Below are positions 54,179 to 61,820 of a DNA stretch of 64,000 bases, piece by piece. Under the pieces are notes generated by a model that did no database searches, was not told the origin of the DNA, and saw nothing but the letters and a program-made list of their open reading frames with translations. This DNA is from Lewinellaceae bacterium (GTDB taxonomy: Bacteria > Bacteroidota > Bacteroidia > Chitinophagales > Saprospiraceae). The position numbers were made by a program, and so were the translations under genes. Each line of letters starts with the position of its first letter. Positions within the stretch are counted from its first letter, which is position 1. The stretch lies in the NCBI GenBank assembly GCA_020636075.1, contig JACJYO010000005.1:124001-188000 (forward strand). The letters run 5' to 3'.

Positions 54179-54699
54179 AGGAACCGCAAGCAGTTGATTT
54201 GTCGGCTTCGAAATTTCAATCAGGGAAAACTTCCCACCAGGCTTTAGCACCTCCAAATCGCTGCAGCAAAATGTTCGATCTGCGCCGTTGAAAACGTTTT
54301 AAGACCAAAAGTAGCCACTACAGCATCGGCGGATTCATTGGGAAGCGAGCATTGCAAAACGTCCTCCCCAAGCAGCGCAATTTGATGCTCCGGATATTCC
54401 GGAAGCTGCTTATCAGCCATTCGGAGCATGGCTGGGCAAAAGTCGATAGCCGTTAACCGACCTGCTGCGCCAATACCTGCCAGAATGTAGGGCCAGGCTT
54501 CTCCCATTCCAGTCATAAAGTCGACAACGTGCATTCCGGCCCGAAGATCAAGCGCCTCCACACAACGCCGACGCCATCGAATGGAAAACCCAAAAGACGT
54601 AATGCGATTGACCCGGTCGTAGGTTGCGCTCATCTGTTCGAATAGCTTTTCGACGTATTCCGGGGAATAAATCGCATCGTCGTGAATGGCCGGCCTCAT
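54172..54699 (-). pseudogene. Truncated, frameshifted UbiE/COQ5-like methyltransferase
   Basis: The start overlaps the ileS stop (ATGA), implying coupling. Residues 1-150 hold a class I SAM-dependent methyltransferase: VVDFMTGMGEAWPYI (motif I), TAIDFCPAMLRMADKQL and DAVVATFGLKTF. A missing G near 54256 ends the frame; in the next frame LKPGGKFSLIEISKPTNQLL continues the family pattern until about 54172, where it runs into the fic remnant. The last ~60 residues are missing. It is probably inactive. Confidence 0.75.
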
Positions 54700-57600
54700 A
54701 GCGAAATCCGGGCGTCGATACTTAAAGCCACCTCATCATTCAACTCCACCTTCTCCCCATCCAGGGCATCGGCAAGCACAAGGTCGGTAGCCAGTGTTTC
54801 GCCTTTGATATAGTCGTGAAACTGCTCGACGGCAGGCAAAATTGCCGGGTGTCTTTCCAGGGTAACAACCACCCGGTCCGTCACATTGAAATCCTTGTCT
54901 TTCCGGATATTCTGAATGCGGTTGACCAGGTCGCGGGCCAAACCTTCGGCCTGCAATTCGGGCGTAACGGTTACGTCGAGCGCCACCGTGATGGTGCCAT
55001 CAGAAGCAGTGGCCCAGCCCGGCAAATCTTCTGTGCTCACCACCAGATCTTCCGGTGTGATGGTATAACTGGCGCCATTGACACTTAAAGCCAACGAACC
55101 TGCCTGCTCCAAAGCGGCGATTTGGTCGTTGTTAAATTCTGCAATTTGTGCAGCGGCGGCTTTCATGTCCTTGCCGAGTTTGGCACCCAGGGTTTTAAAA
55201 TTGGCCTTCGCCGATTTTTTCAATAAACCCGAAGCATCAGTGATGTACTCCAATTCCTTAACATTGATCTCCGCCAGGATGAGCGGCTTCACAGCCTCCA
55301 CTTCCACCTGGAAGGTACCATCCAGCACCGGCAACAGAATTTTTTGCAAAGGCAAACGCACCCGGAGTTTGTCTTTTTTGCGGATGCTCAACGCCAGCGA
55401 GCAGATGCGCTGAGCGTGGTCCATACGTTTTTCCAGTGCCTTGTCCACCTTCGATGGGTCGGGCTGCGTCAGGTCGGTCAGGTGCACTGAATCGTGCTGG
55501 AGCGGCGTGTTGTTGGCTTTAGCCGTCGCTTTGATCGGAGCGGTCAGGTTGCGGTAGAGCCAGTCGGCAAAAAAGGGCGCTGCCGGAGCAGACAGTTGGC
55601 CGACTACCATCAGACATTCGAAAAGCGTTTGGTAAGCAGCAAGTTTGTCTTCGCCCATTTCGCCCTTCCAGAACCTGCGGCGCGAAAGCCGGACGTACCA
55701 GTTGGACAAGTGTTCGTCTACAAAATTTTCGATAGCCCGGCAGGCTTTGGTCGGTTCGTAGTCGTTCATCGCCGCGTGGTAATCGGCCACAAGGCTGTAC
55801 AGCTTGGAGATGATCCAACGATCGAGCTCACTGCGCTTGTTATACGGCAACACATTCGACTCGTCCATTTTAAACCCGTCGAGGTTGGCGTACAGGGCAA
55901 AGAAATTATAGGTATTGAACAGTGTGCCGAAAAACTTATTCCGGCTCTCCACGATGCCGTTTTCGTCGAACTTCAGGTTATCCCAGGGCGCCGCATTGCT
56001 GATCATGTACCAGCGGGTGGCGTCAGCCCCGTATTCGTCGATCGTTTCGAACGGGTTAACCACATTGCCCTTCGATTTGGACATTTTCTCGCCGTTTTTG
56101 TCCAGCACCAGGCCGTTGGAAACTACGTTTTTGTAGGCCACCGAATCGAAGCACATGACTGCAATAGCGTGCAGGGTGTAAAACCAGCCGCGGGTTTGGT
56201 CGACGCCCTCAGCGATAAAATCTGCGGGGTAATTCTGTTTCCACTTTTCCTGGTTTTCAAACGGATAATGCCATTGCGCATAGGGCATAGACCCCGAGTC
56301 GAACCAGACATCGATAAGGTCCAGTTCGCGGCGCATGGGTTTCCCGGAAGGGGAAACGAGGATGATGTCGTCGATGTAGGGACGGTGAAGGTCAAACCCC
56401 GTTTTCAACCCCACCCCCGACCCCTCCCCAAGGGGGAGGGGAGCCGTAGAAGGGCTTTCCGCTTGGGCAAGTGTATTTTTTTGTACTTGGATGGCCTGCC
56501 ACAGTTTTTTCAAGACGGCTGGTCTTTCATTTTGTACTTCCGAATTTGTGAACCGGATAACGGAATAACCGCTGGCTTCGAGAAACTCCATCCGGTATTT
56601 GTCGTATTCCGGTTGAAGGTCATGGATATCCCCGTCAATTTCGACAACTAAACGGTATTCCAGGCTAACAAAATCAGCAATAAAATCTTCTATGGCATGT
56701 TGACGGCGGAATTTGATGTCGTGAAATTGCTTATCCCGTAGAGCCTCCCACATATCTTTTTCAGCAGATGTCGGATTTTTCCGGTTAGCGCGAACGTAGT
56801 CTTTCAAAAATTTCCAACGCTCCGGGTCAGTTTTAAAGGAAGGCCGACCGGAATACCCACTCACAGCAGATTTGGCATCCCTACGCTCAGCAGCCTGCTC
56901 TACGGCTCCCCTCCCCCCTTGGGGAGGGGTCGGGGGTGGGGTTGAAAACGGGTTTTCCGACATAAATCCAGCCGCCACAGCCTTGTTCACCTCCTGACTC
57001 AACTGCTCAATTGATCCAATGCACAACTCTTCATTTTCATCTTCCGTACGCCAGATAGGCAACGGCACACCCCAATAGCGCGAGCGGCTGAGGTTCCAGT
57101 CCTGCAGGTTTTCCAGCCACACACCAAAGCGGCCTGAGCCGGTGGAGGCCGGTTTCCAATTGATGGTTTTGTTCAGCTCGGCCATGCGTTCGCGCGCTGC
57201 CGAAGCGCGGATAAACCAGGAGTCGAGCGGGTAGTACAGCACCGGCTTGTCGGTACGCCAGCAATGGGGGTAACTGTGCTTGTATTTTTCAATGCGGAAG
57301 GCCTTGTTCTCGTCCTTGAGTTTGAGGGCGATGAGCAGATCCGTGGGTTTGAAATCTTTCTCAGCCTGCACCTCTGCCGGGTAATACTCGGCTTTCACAT
57401 AGCGCCCGGCGAAGTCGGTCACTTCCGGCACAAAGCGGCCTTGTTTGTCTACCAGGGGCAGGATGCGGCCTTTGTCGTCGGGCACCCCGATCATGGGCAC
57501 ACCGTTTTCTTTACAAGCGCGCATATCGTCGGCGCCGAAGTAGGGCGCAGTGTGCACCACCCCGGTACCGTCTTCGGTGGTCACCCAGTCGCCCGGCAAC

Positions 57601-58634
57601 ACACGGAAACCGTCCTTTTCGAGTTCGGGCGAGCTCACGTAAGGCATCAGTTGTTCAAAATGAAGTCCCACCAGATCCGTACCCTGAAAAGTTTTTTCAA
57701 CCCGAAACGGTATATTTTTATCGCCCTCCTTGTAATCTTCAAAAGCCAATGCCGCATTTTCCTCCGGAAAATAAGCCGGAAGGCGATCCTTCGCCAACAC
57801 CAGGCTGACCGGCGCACCGGTGTACGGACTGAAGGTCCGAACCTTGGCGTAGGTGATGCCCGGGCCAACGGTAAGCGCCACGTTGCTGGGTAGCGTCCAG
57901 GGCGTGGTGGTCCAGGCAAGAATGCGCACATCCTCGTCGTTGGCATCAAACAGGAAATCTGACTTGTCCTCGCGTTTAACCTTAAACATCGCCACCGTGG
58001 AGAAGTCGGTCACATCGCGATAGCAACCCGGCATGTTCAGCTCATGCGTGCTCAGGCCGGTACCGGCAGCGGGACTGTAAGGTTGAATGGTAAAGCCCTT
58101 GTACAAAAACGATTCGTCGTTGGCCGTTCGCTTTTCATACAGCCGCTTGAGGAGCCACCAGCAGGATTCGATGTATTCGTTTTTGAAGGTGATGTACGGA
58201 TCGTCGAGGTCAACCCAATAACCCATTTTCCGGGTGATATCGTCCCACAGGTCTTTAAACCGCATGACCGTGGTGCGGCAGGCCTGGTTGTATTCCTCTA
58301 CCGTGATCTTTTTTCCAATATCCTCTTTGGTGATTCCCAGCTCTTTTTCCACCTGGAGTTCGATGGGCAAGCCGTGCGTATCCCAGCCACCTTTGCGCTC
58401 CACGCGGTGCCCCTTGAGGGTTTGGTACCGACAAAAAATATCCTTCACCGTACGGGAAATCACGTGGTGGATGCCGGGCTTGCCGTTGGCAGAGGGCGGC
58501 CCTTCGTAAAACACGAAAGCGTTTTCAGCCGGACGCTGGTCGACCGATTTTTTAAAGATCTGCTCATCGTCCCAGAACTGCAGGATCTCGGCGTCGATGC
58601 TGGGGAGGTGGAGGTGTTTGAATTCGCGATACAT
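54696..58634 (-). CDS. ileS: Isoleucyl-tRNA synthetase carrying an in-frame DUF559 insertion
   Basis: About 1312 residues, some 190 more than a normal Bacteroidota IleRS. It has the class I HIGH-like motif in PPSANGKPGIHHV, the CP1 editing domain, KMSKS in GEKMSKSKGNV, and a C-terminal anticodon-binding region. Between SENPF and FDLHRPYIDDI (residues about 560-747) lies an insertion with a DUF559 nuclease-like domain bounded by ~57-bp inverted repeats, all in frame. An upstream ATG at 58760 is in frame but lies before the terminator, so 58634 (MYREFKHLHLP) is chosen. As the enzyme is normally essential, the insertion must be tolerated or excised at the protein level, or a second ileS exists. 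Confidence 0.93.
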   Translation of the reverse strand: MYREFKHLHLPSIDAEILQFWDDEQIFKKSVDQRPAENAFVFYEGPPSANGKPGIHHVISRTVKDIFCRYQTLKGHRVERKGGWDTHGLPIELQVEKELGITKEDIGKKITVEEYNQACRTTVMRFKDLWDDITRKMGYWVDLDDPYITFKNEYIESCWWLLKRLYEKRTANDESFLYKGFTIQPYSPAAGTGLSTHELNMPGCYRDVTDFSTVAMFKVKREDKSDFLFDANDEDVRILAWTTTPWTLPSNVALTVGPGITYAKVRTFSPYTGAPVSLVLAKDRLPAYFPEENAALAFEDYKEGDKNIPFRVEKTFQGTDLVGLHFEQLMPYVSSPELEKDGFRVLPGDWVTTEDGTGVVHTAPYFGADDMRACKENGVPMIGVPDDKGRILPLVDKQGRFVPEVTDFAGRYVKAEYYPAEVQAEKDFKPTDLLIALKLKDENKAFRIEKYKHSYPHCWRTDKPVLYYPLDSWFIRASAARERMAELNKTINWKPASTGSGRFGVWLENLQDWNLSRSRYWGVPLPIWRTEDENEELCIGSIEQLSQEVNKAVAAGFMSENPFSTPPPTPPQGGRGAVEQAAERRDAKSAVSGYSGRPSFKTDPERWKFLKDYVRANRKNPTSAEKDMWEALRDKQFHDIKFRRQHAIEDFIADFVSLEYRLVVEIDGDIHDLQPEYDKYRMEFLEASGYSVIRFTNSEVQNERPAVLKKLWQAIQVQKNTLAQAESPSTAPLPLGEGSGVGLKTGFDLHRPYIDDIILVSPSGKPMRRELDLIDVWFDSGSMPYAQWHYPFENQEKWKQNYPADFIAEGVDQTRGWFYTLHAIAVMCFDSVAYKNVVSNGLVLDKNGEKMSKSKGNVVNPFETIDEYGADATRWYMISNAAPWDNLKFDENGIVESRNKFFGTLFNTYNFFALYANLDGFKMDESNVLPYNKRSELDRWIISKLYSLVADYHAAMNDYEPTKACRAIENFVDEHLSNWYVRLSRRRFWKGEMGEDKLAAYQTLFECLMVVGQLSAPAAPFFADWLYRNLTAPIKATAKANNTPLQHDSVHLTDLTQPDPSKVDKALEKRMDHAQRICSLALSIRKKDKLRVRLPLQKILLPVLDGTFQVEVEAVKPLILAEINVKELEYITDASGLLKKSAKANFKTLGAKLGKDMKAAAAQIAEFNNDQIAALEQAGSLALSVNGASYTITPEDLVVSTEDLPGWATASDGTITVALDVTVTPELQAEGLARDLVNRIQNIRKDKDFNVTDRVVVTLERHPAILPAVEQFHDYIKGETLATDLVLADALDGEKVELNDEVALSIDARISL
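56394..56955 (-). mobile_element. In-frame DUF559 cassette with long terminal inverted repeats, inside ileS
   Basis: The 562-bp element ends in inverted copies of a sequence containing TTTTCAACCCCACCCCCGAC (56394-56450 and 56899-56955), identical except for one G in a homopolymer. Each end is itself palindromic (CCCCTCCCC...GGGGAGGGG). The interior encodes SAEKDMWEALR, FRRQHAIEDFIADF and LVVEIDGDIH, the catalytic signatures (E, D, ExD) of DUF559/Vsr-like PD-(D/E)xK nucleases, so the domain looks complete. There is no stop codon at either edge and no intein splice-junction residues. Confidence 0.85.
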
Positions 58635-58690
58635 CTGGTGTTGCTCTGTTAATTGGTTGATCTGTTGATTCGAAGGGGCAAATGCGGCCG

Positions 58691-58698
58691 CAAAAATA
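58691..58698 (-). promoter_or_regulatory. -7 box for ileS
   Basis: TATTTTTG on the minus strand matches TAnnTTTG, about 57 bp before the ATG at 58634 and just after the terminator hairpin, so ileS has its own promoter. Confidence 0.5.
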
Positions 58699-58706
58699 CC
58701 ACAATC

Positions 58707-58745
58707 AAAAACCCCGGCAAGTTTTGCACACTTGCCGGGGTTTTT
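58707..58745. terminator. Strong intrinsic terminator upstream of ileS
   Basis: CCCCGGCAAG (58712-58721) pairs with CTTGCCGGGG (58731-58740), with A/T runs on both sides so it works in either direction. It would end transcription of the flavodoxin-like gene or a short RNA before ileS. Confidence 0.85.
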
Positions 58746-58828
58746 ATTTCCAAAAAGCAAAACCGCGCGTCAGGTGTGCAACCTGGTGCGAATAATAATG
58801 CTGCTGGAAATTATTTGTGCGAATAGCA
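58707..58828 (-). ncRNA. Possible small RNA or terminated leader between flavodoxin gene and ileS
   Basis: On the minus strand a TATCTTTG box (58841-58834) is followed about 90 nt later by the strong terminator. Between them is a hairpin (CAGGTTGCACACCTG). The segment could be a ~120-nt RNA, or simply the 3' end of the flavodoxin-like transcript. No known RNA family was recognised. Confidence 0.25.
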
Positions 58829-58865
58829 TGGTGCAAAGATAAACAGAATTTTAATGGATATGGTT

Positions 58866-59399
58866 TCAGCCCTGAACTTTGCTGCGCTCCTTCAACTTTT
58901 GAACCAGTGAATCCAATCCCGTTTTTGCTGCTTGGGGAAAATGGCCATCATCCACCCAGCAATGGTAGCCACCTAAGTAATGCATGCCCAAATAGGCCGC
59001 ACTTTCCCGAAATGGCATAAAAAAACCAGTTACCAGATCATCGTCGCCGCTGCAGCTGACCGCAGCCATGGATTTGCCGCGCAGCCTCCGGCCCACATCT
59101 TTCCGGATTTTCAGCAAATCGCTCACCCGATCAAAAAACGTCTTCATAACCGCGCTCATGGTATACCAGTACACCGGCGTGGCAAAAACCAGGGTGTCGT
59201 AGCGGCTGGTAATGGATTCCATGAGCGGAATAAAGTCGTCGTGCCGGTTTTTAAAATCGTAATCGAAATAACCGATCTTAAAATTATTCAGGTCGAGCAC
59301 ATCACACTGAAGTTTTTCGGCCAGATAATTCACGGCGCGCCGGGTATTGCCATTGCTGTTGGAACTGCCCAGAATGATCACGGTATTGGGTAAAGCCAT
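58866..59399 (-). CDS. Flavodoxin-like NADPH-dependent FMN reductase family protein
   Basis: A 177-residue flavodoxin-fold protein: the phosphate-binding loop GSSNSNGNTRRAVNYL (about 11-26) and the flavin-contacting FATPVYWYTMSAVMKTFFDR (about 92-111) are typical of NADPH-dependent FMN reductases (YwqN/WrbA-like). The likely role is reduction of quinones or iron with FMN. The upstream 263-bp gap to the divergent ABC ATPase gene has no gene that I can support. Confidence 0.88.
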   Translation of the reverse strand: MALPNTVIILGSSNSNGNTRRAVNYLAEKLQCDVLDLNNFKIGYFDYDFKNRHDDFIPLMESITSRYDTLVFATPVYWYTMSAVMKTFFDRVSDLLKIRKDVGRRLRGKSMAAVSCSGDDDLVTGFFMPFRESAAYLGMHYLGGYHCWVDDGHFPQAAKTGLDSLVQKLKERSKVQG

Positions 59400-59662
59400 G
59401 TTTGGAAATTAAGAGTGTGTTTGGGCGCCAACAGCCAACCTACCTGCGTGTGGATAAATTTTTTTGCAAAAAAATTAATGAAAGCCAGGTCAAACGCGGC
59501 ATACAAAAGCAAGGTTATCAAAAAATGCACAATGGAACGCATACCGGTAAAAGTAGCCCCTTTGTCCCGCATATTGGGCCATTTCTCTATAGGCTGCCAC
59601 CTTTATCCCGTTTTATTTGTCATATTCGCCATATCGTTCATTCCGAATTCTATACCCGAATC

Positions 59663-60541
59663 ATGCAGCTAACTATCCGCAACCTGAGTAAAACTTACCC
59701 CAACGGCGTCAAAGCCCTCCAAGACGTATCCCTCGATATCCCCACCGGTATGTACGGTTTGCTCGGCCCCAACGGAGCCGGGAAAAGTACCCTGATGCGC
59801 ATTCTGGCCACCTTGCAGGATGCCGATTCCGGCACCGCCACCCTAGATGATATCGATGTGCTGAAGGATAAGGATACCGTGCGCCGGCTGCTCGGTTATT
59901 TGCCCCAGGAATTCGGCGTGTACCCGCGCATCAGCGCCCTGGAAATGTTGCGGCACCTGGCGGTGTTGAAAGGCATTCCCGGCGCGCAGCAAAAGGAGGT
60001 GGTCAACGCCTTGCTCGAGCGCGTCAACCTCTGGGATCACCGGAAAAAAGCCGTTTCGTCCTATTCGGGCGGTATGCGCCAACGCTTCGGCATCGCGCAG
60101 GCCCTGCTCGGCGATCCCAAACTGATCATCGTCGATGAGCCTACCGCCGGCCTCGACCCCGGCGAACGCAACCGCTTTTACAACCTGTTGTCGGAAATCG
60201 GTGAAAACGTGATCGTCATTCTCAGTACGCACATCGTGGAAGACGTGAAAGAACTCTGCTCCAACATGGCCATCATCAACAGCGGCCAGGTGCTATACGC
60301 CGGCACACCGGATGCGGCGCTGCAGGCATTGCAAGGCCAGGTTTGGGAAAAAGCCATTACCAAAGCAGAAATCGAAGATTACCAGAACCGTTATCAGGTG
60401 ATCTCCAGCAAATTGGTGGCGGGCAAACCCATCATTCATGTGCTCAACGAAACCAATCCCGGCGATGGATTTCAGGCTGCTGAAGCCGATCTGGAAGACG
60501 TATTTTTTGCAAAAATTCTTGCGGGCCAGTTGGTGGTTTGA
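59663..60541 (+). CDS. ABC transporter ATP-binding protein (partner of the downstream permease/M1 protein)
   Basis: A 293-residue ATPase with Walker A LLGPNGAGKSTLM (about 37-49), signature SSYSGGMRQRFGIAQAL, Walker B LIIVDEPTAGLDP, and H-loop STHIVED. A longer reading frame runs from 59402 but the ATG at 59663 fits the family start (MQLTIRNLSKTYPNG). The expected permease partner lies 1.3 kb downstream, separated by a DUF4143 ATPase gene with its own operators. Probably a drug or peptide exporter. Confidence 0.92.
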   Translation: MQLTIRNLSKTYPNGVKALQDVSLDIPTGMYGLLGPNGAGKSTLMRILATLQDADSGTATLDDIDVLKDKDTVRRLLGYLPQEFGVYPRISALEMLRHLAVLKGIPGAQQKEVVNALLERVNLWDHRKKAVSSYSGGMRQRFGIAQALLGDPKLIIVDEPTAGLDPGERNRFYNLLSEIGENVIVILSTHIVEDVKELCSNMAIINSGQVLYAGTPDAALQALQGQVWEKAITKAEIEDYQNRYQVISSKLVAGKPIIHVLNETNPGDGFQAAEADLEDVFFAKILAGQLVV

Positions 60542-60543
60542 TT

Positions 60544-60609
60544 TTTACTCAATATTCACTTGTATTTTACTCAATGTATTGAGTAAATTTACTCAACAAA
60601 TTGAGTAAA
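60544..60609. promoter_or_regulatory. 22-bp-period operator array before the DUF4143 gene
   Basis: TTTACTCAA occurs at 60544, 60566 and 60588, exactly 22 bp apart. The second and third copies are completed by TTGAGTAAA to give abutting palindromes (60566-60587 and 60588-60609), the last ending at the ATG at 60610. A protein binding there would block both transcription and ribosome access. Confidence 0.65.
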
Positions 60610-61797
60610 ATGAATTTTGAACGAAAATATCTTTCCGATTTACAGGGGCGATTACTCGAAACGCGCCGTTTCATCCAGGTGGTTGCCGGTCCCCGGCAAG
60701 TAGGTAAAACGACCATGGTTCAGCAATTGCTCCAAAAATTACCGTTTCCGTCGCATTATGCCGCGGCAGATGCCGTGGTGCATACGGATGCAGTCTGGAT
60801 TGAACAACAGTGGGAAACAGCCCGGATCAAACAGAAGCAAGCTGAAAGCCCGGAGTTCATCCTCGCCATTGATGAAATTCAAAAAATCAGCAACTGGAGC
60901 GAAATTGTCAAACGGCTCTGGGATGAAGACACCCGGTTGCAGCACAATATGAAGGTCATTCTGCTGGGCTCTTCTCGCGTGCTTTTGCAACAAGGTTTGA
61001 CAGAATCGCTTGCCGGCCGATTTGAACTCAGTTATATCGGCCACTGGTCATTTACTGAAATGCATGAGGCTTTTGGCTGGAGTGCGGAACAATTTGTCTG
61101 GTTTGGAGGGTACCCTGGCGGCGCCGAATTAATCCAGGATGAAGAACGCTGGAAGCGCTACATCTCCGAAGCGCTAATTGAAACAAGTATTTCGAAAGAT
61201 ATCCTCATGCTGACTCGCGTGGATAAACCAGCCTTGCTACGGCAATTGTTCGAGCTTGGTTGTCAGTATTCAGGGCAAATATTATCGTTTACAAAAATTG
61301 TGGGCCAATTACAGGATGCCGGCAATACAACCACACTTTCCAATTACCTGACCCTGCTCGGTCAGGCTGGCCTGTTATCCGGTCTGGAAAAGTATGCCGG
61401 TAGCAAAATTTCCCAACGCGGCTCAAGTCCAAAATTCCAGGTGCACAACACCGCCTTGCTCAGTGCCCAGCAAGGGTATTCCTTAGCCGAAGCCCGTGTG
61501 CGCCCCGACTATTGGGGCAGACTAGTAGAATCGGCAATCGGCGCTTATTTACTGAATTGCAGCCTGCGCGATGACTTCCGGGTTTTTTACTGGCGCGATG
61601 GAAATTATGAAGTCGATTTTGTACTTGAAAAAAAAGGAAAGGTCATTGGGCTTGAAGTAAAAAGCGGCGCTTCCAGGCGCAACCCGGGAATGGCCGTTTT
61701 CCAGAAAAAATTTCAACCGCAGCGGGTCCTGCTGATTGGAGATACTGCATTGCCCTGGGATACCTTTTTGTCTATTTCACCAAATGATCTGTTTTAA
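60610..61797 (+). CDS. AAA-type ATPase with DUF4143 C-terminal domain
   Basis: A 395-residue protein. Walker A AGPRQVGKTTM (about 25-36), Walker B ILAIDEIQK, arginine-finger region VILLGSSRVLL, then DUF4143 (YWGRLVESAIGAYLL) with a PD-(D/E)xK-like core (YEVDFVLEKKGKVIGLEVKSG). The family is widespread and self-standing; biochemical function is unclear, with nuclease or toxin-like roles proposed. TTG at 60601 is in frame, but ATG at 60610 follows the operator array. It sits as a cassette between the two halves of an ABC exporter. Confidence 0.9.
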   Translation: MNFERKYLSDLQGRLLETRRFIQVVAGPRQVGKTTMVQQLLQKLPFPSHYAAADAVVHTDAVWIEQQWETARIKQKQAESPEFILAIDEIQKISNWSEIVKRLWDEDTRLQHNMKVILLGSSRVLLQQGLTESLAGRFELSYIGHWSFTEMHEAFGWSAEQFVWFGGYPGGAELIQDEERWKRYISEALIETSISKDILMLTRVDKPALLRQLFELGCQYSGQILSFTKIVGQLQDAGNTTTLSNYLTLLGQAGLLSGLEKYAGSKISQRGSSPKFQVHNTALLSAQQGYSLAEARVRPDYWGRLVESAIGAYLLNCSLRDDFRVFYWRDGNYEVDFVLEKKGKVIGLEVKSGASRRNPGMAVFQKKFQPQRVLLIGDTALPWDTFLSISPNDLF

Positions 61798-61820
61798 CCG
61801 ACACGTTTTACAAATAAGCC

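Noticed and set aside
56394..56955. Intein in IleRS
   Set aside because: The edges lack the N-terminal Cys/Ser and C-terminal His-Asn residues and there are no Hint-domain blocks; the inverted DNA ends and DUF559 core fit a transposon-like element better.
59378..59572. 64-codon minus-strand frame upstream of the ABC ATPase gene
   Set aside because: It overlaps the flavodoxin-like gene start, has no family resemblance and no promoter, so it is likely chance.
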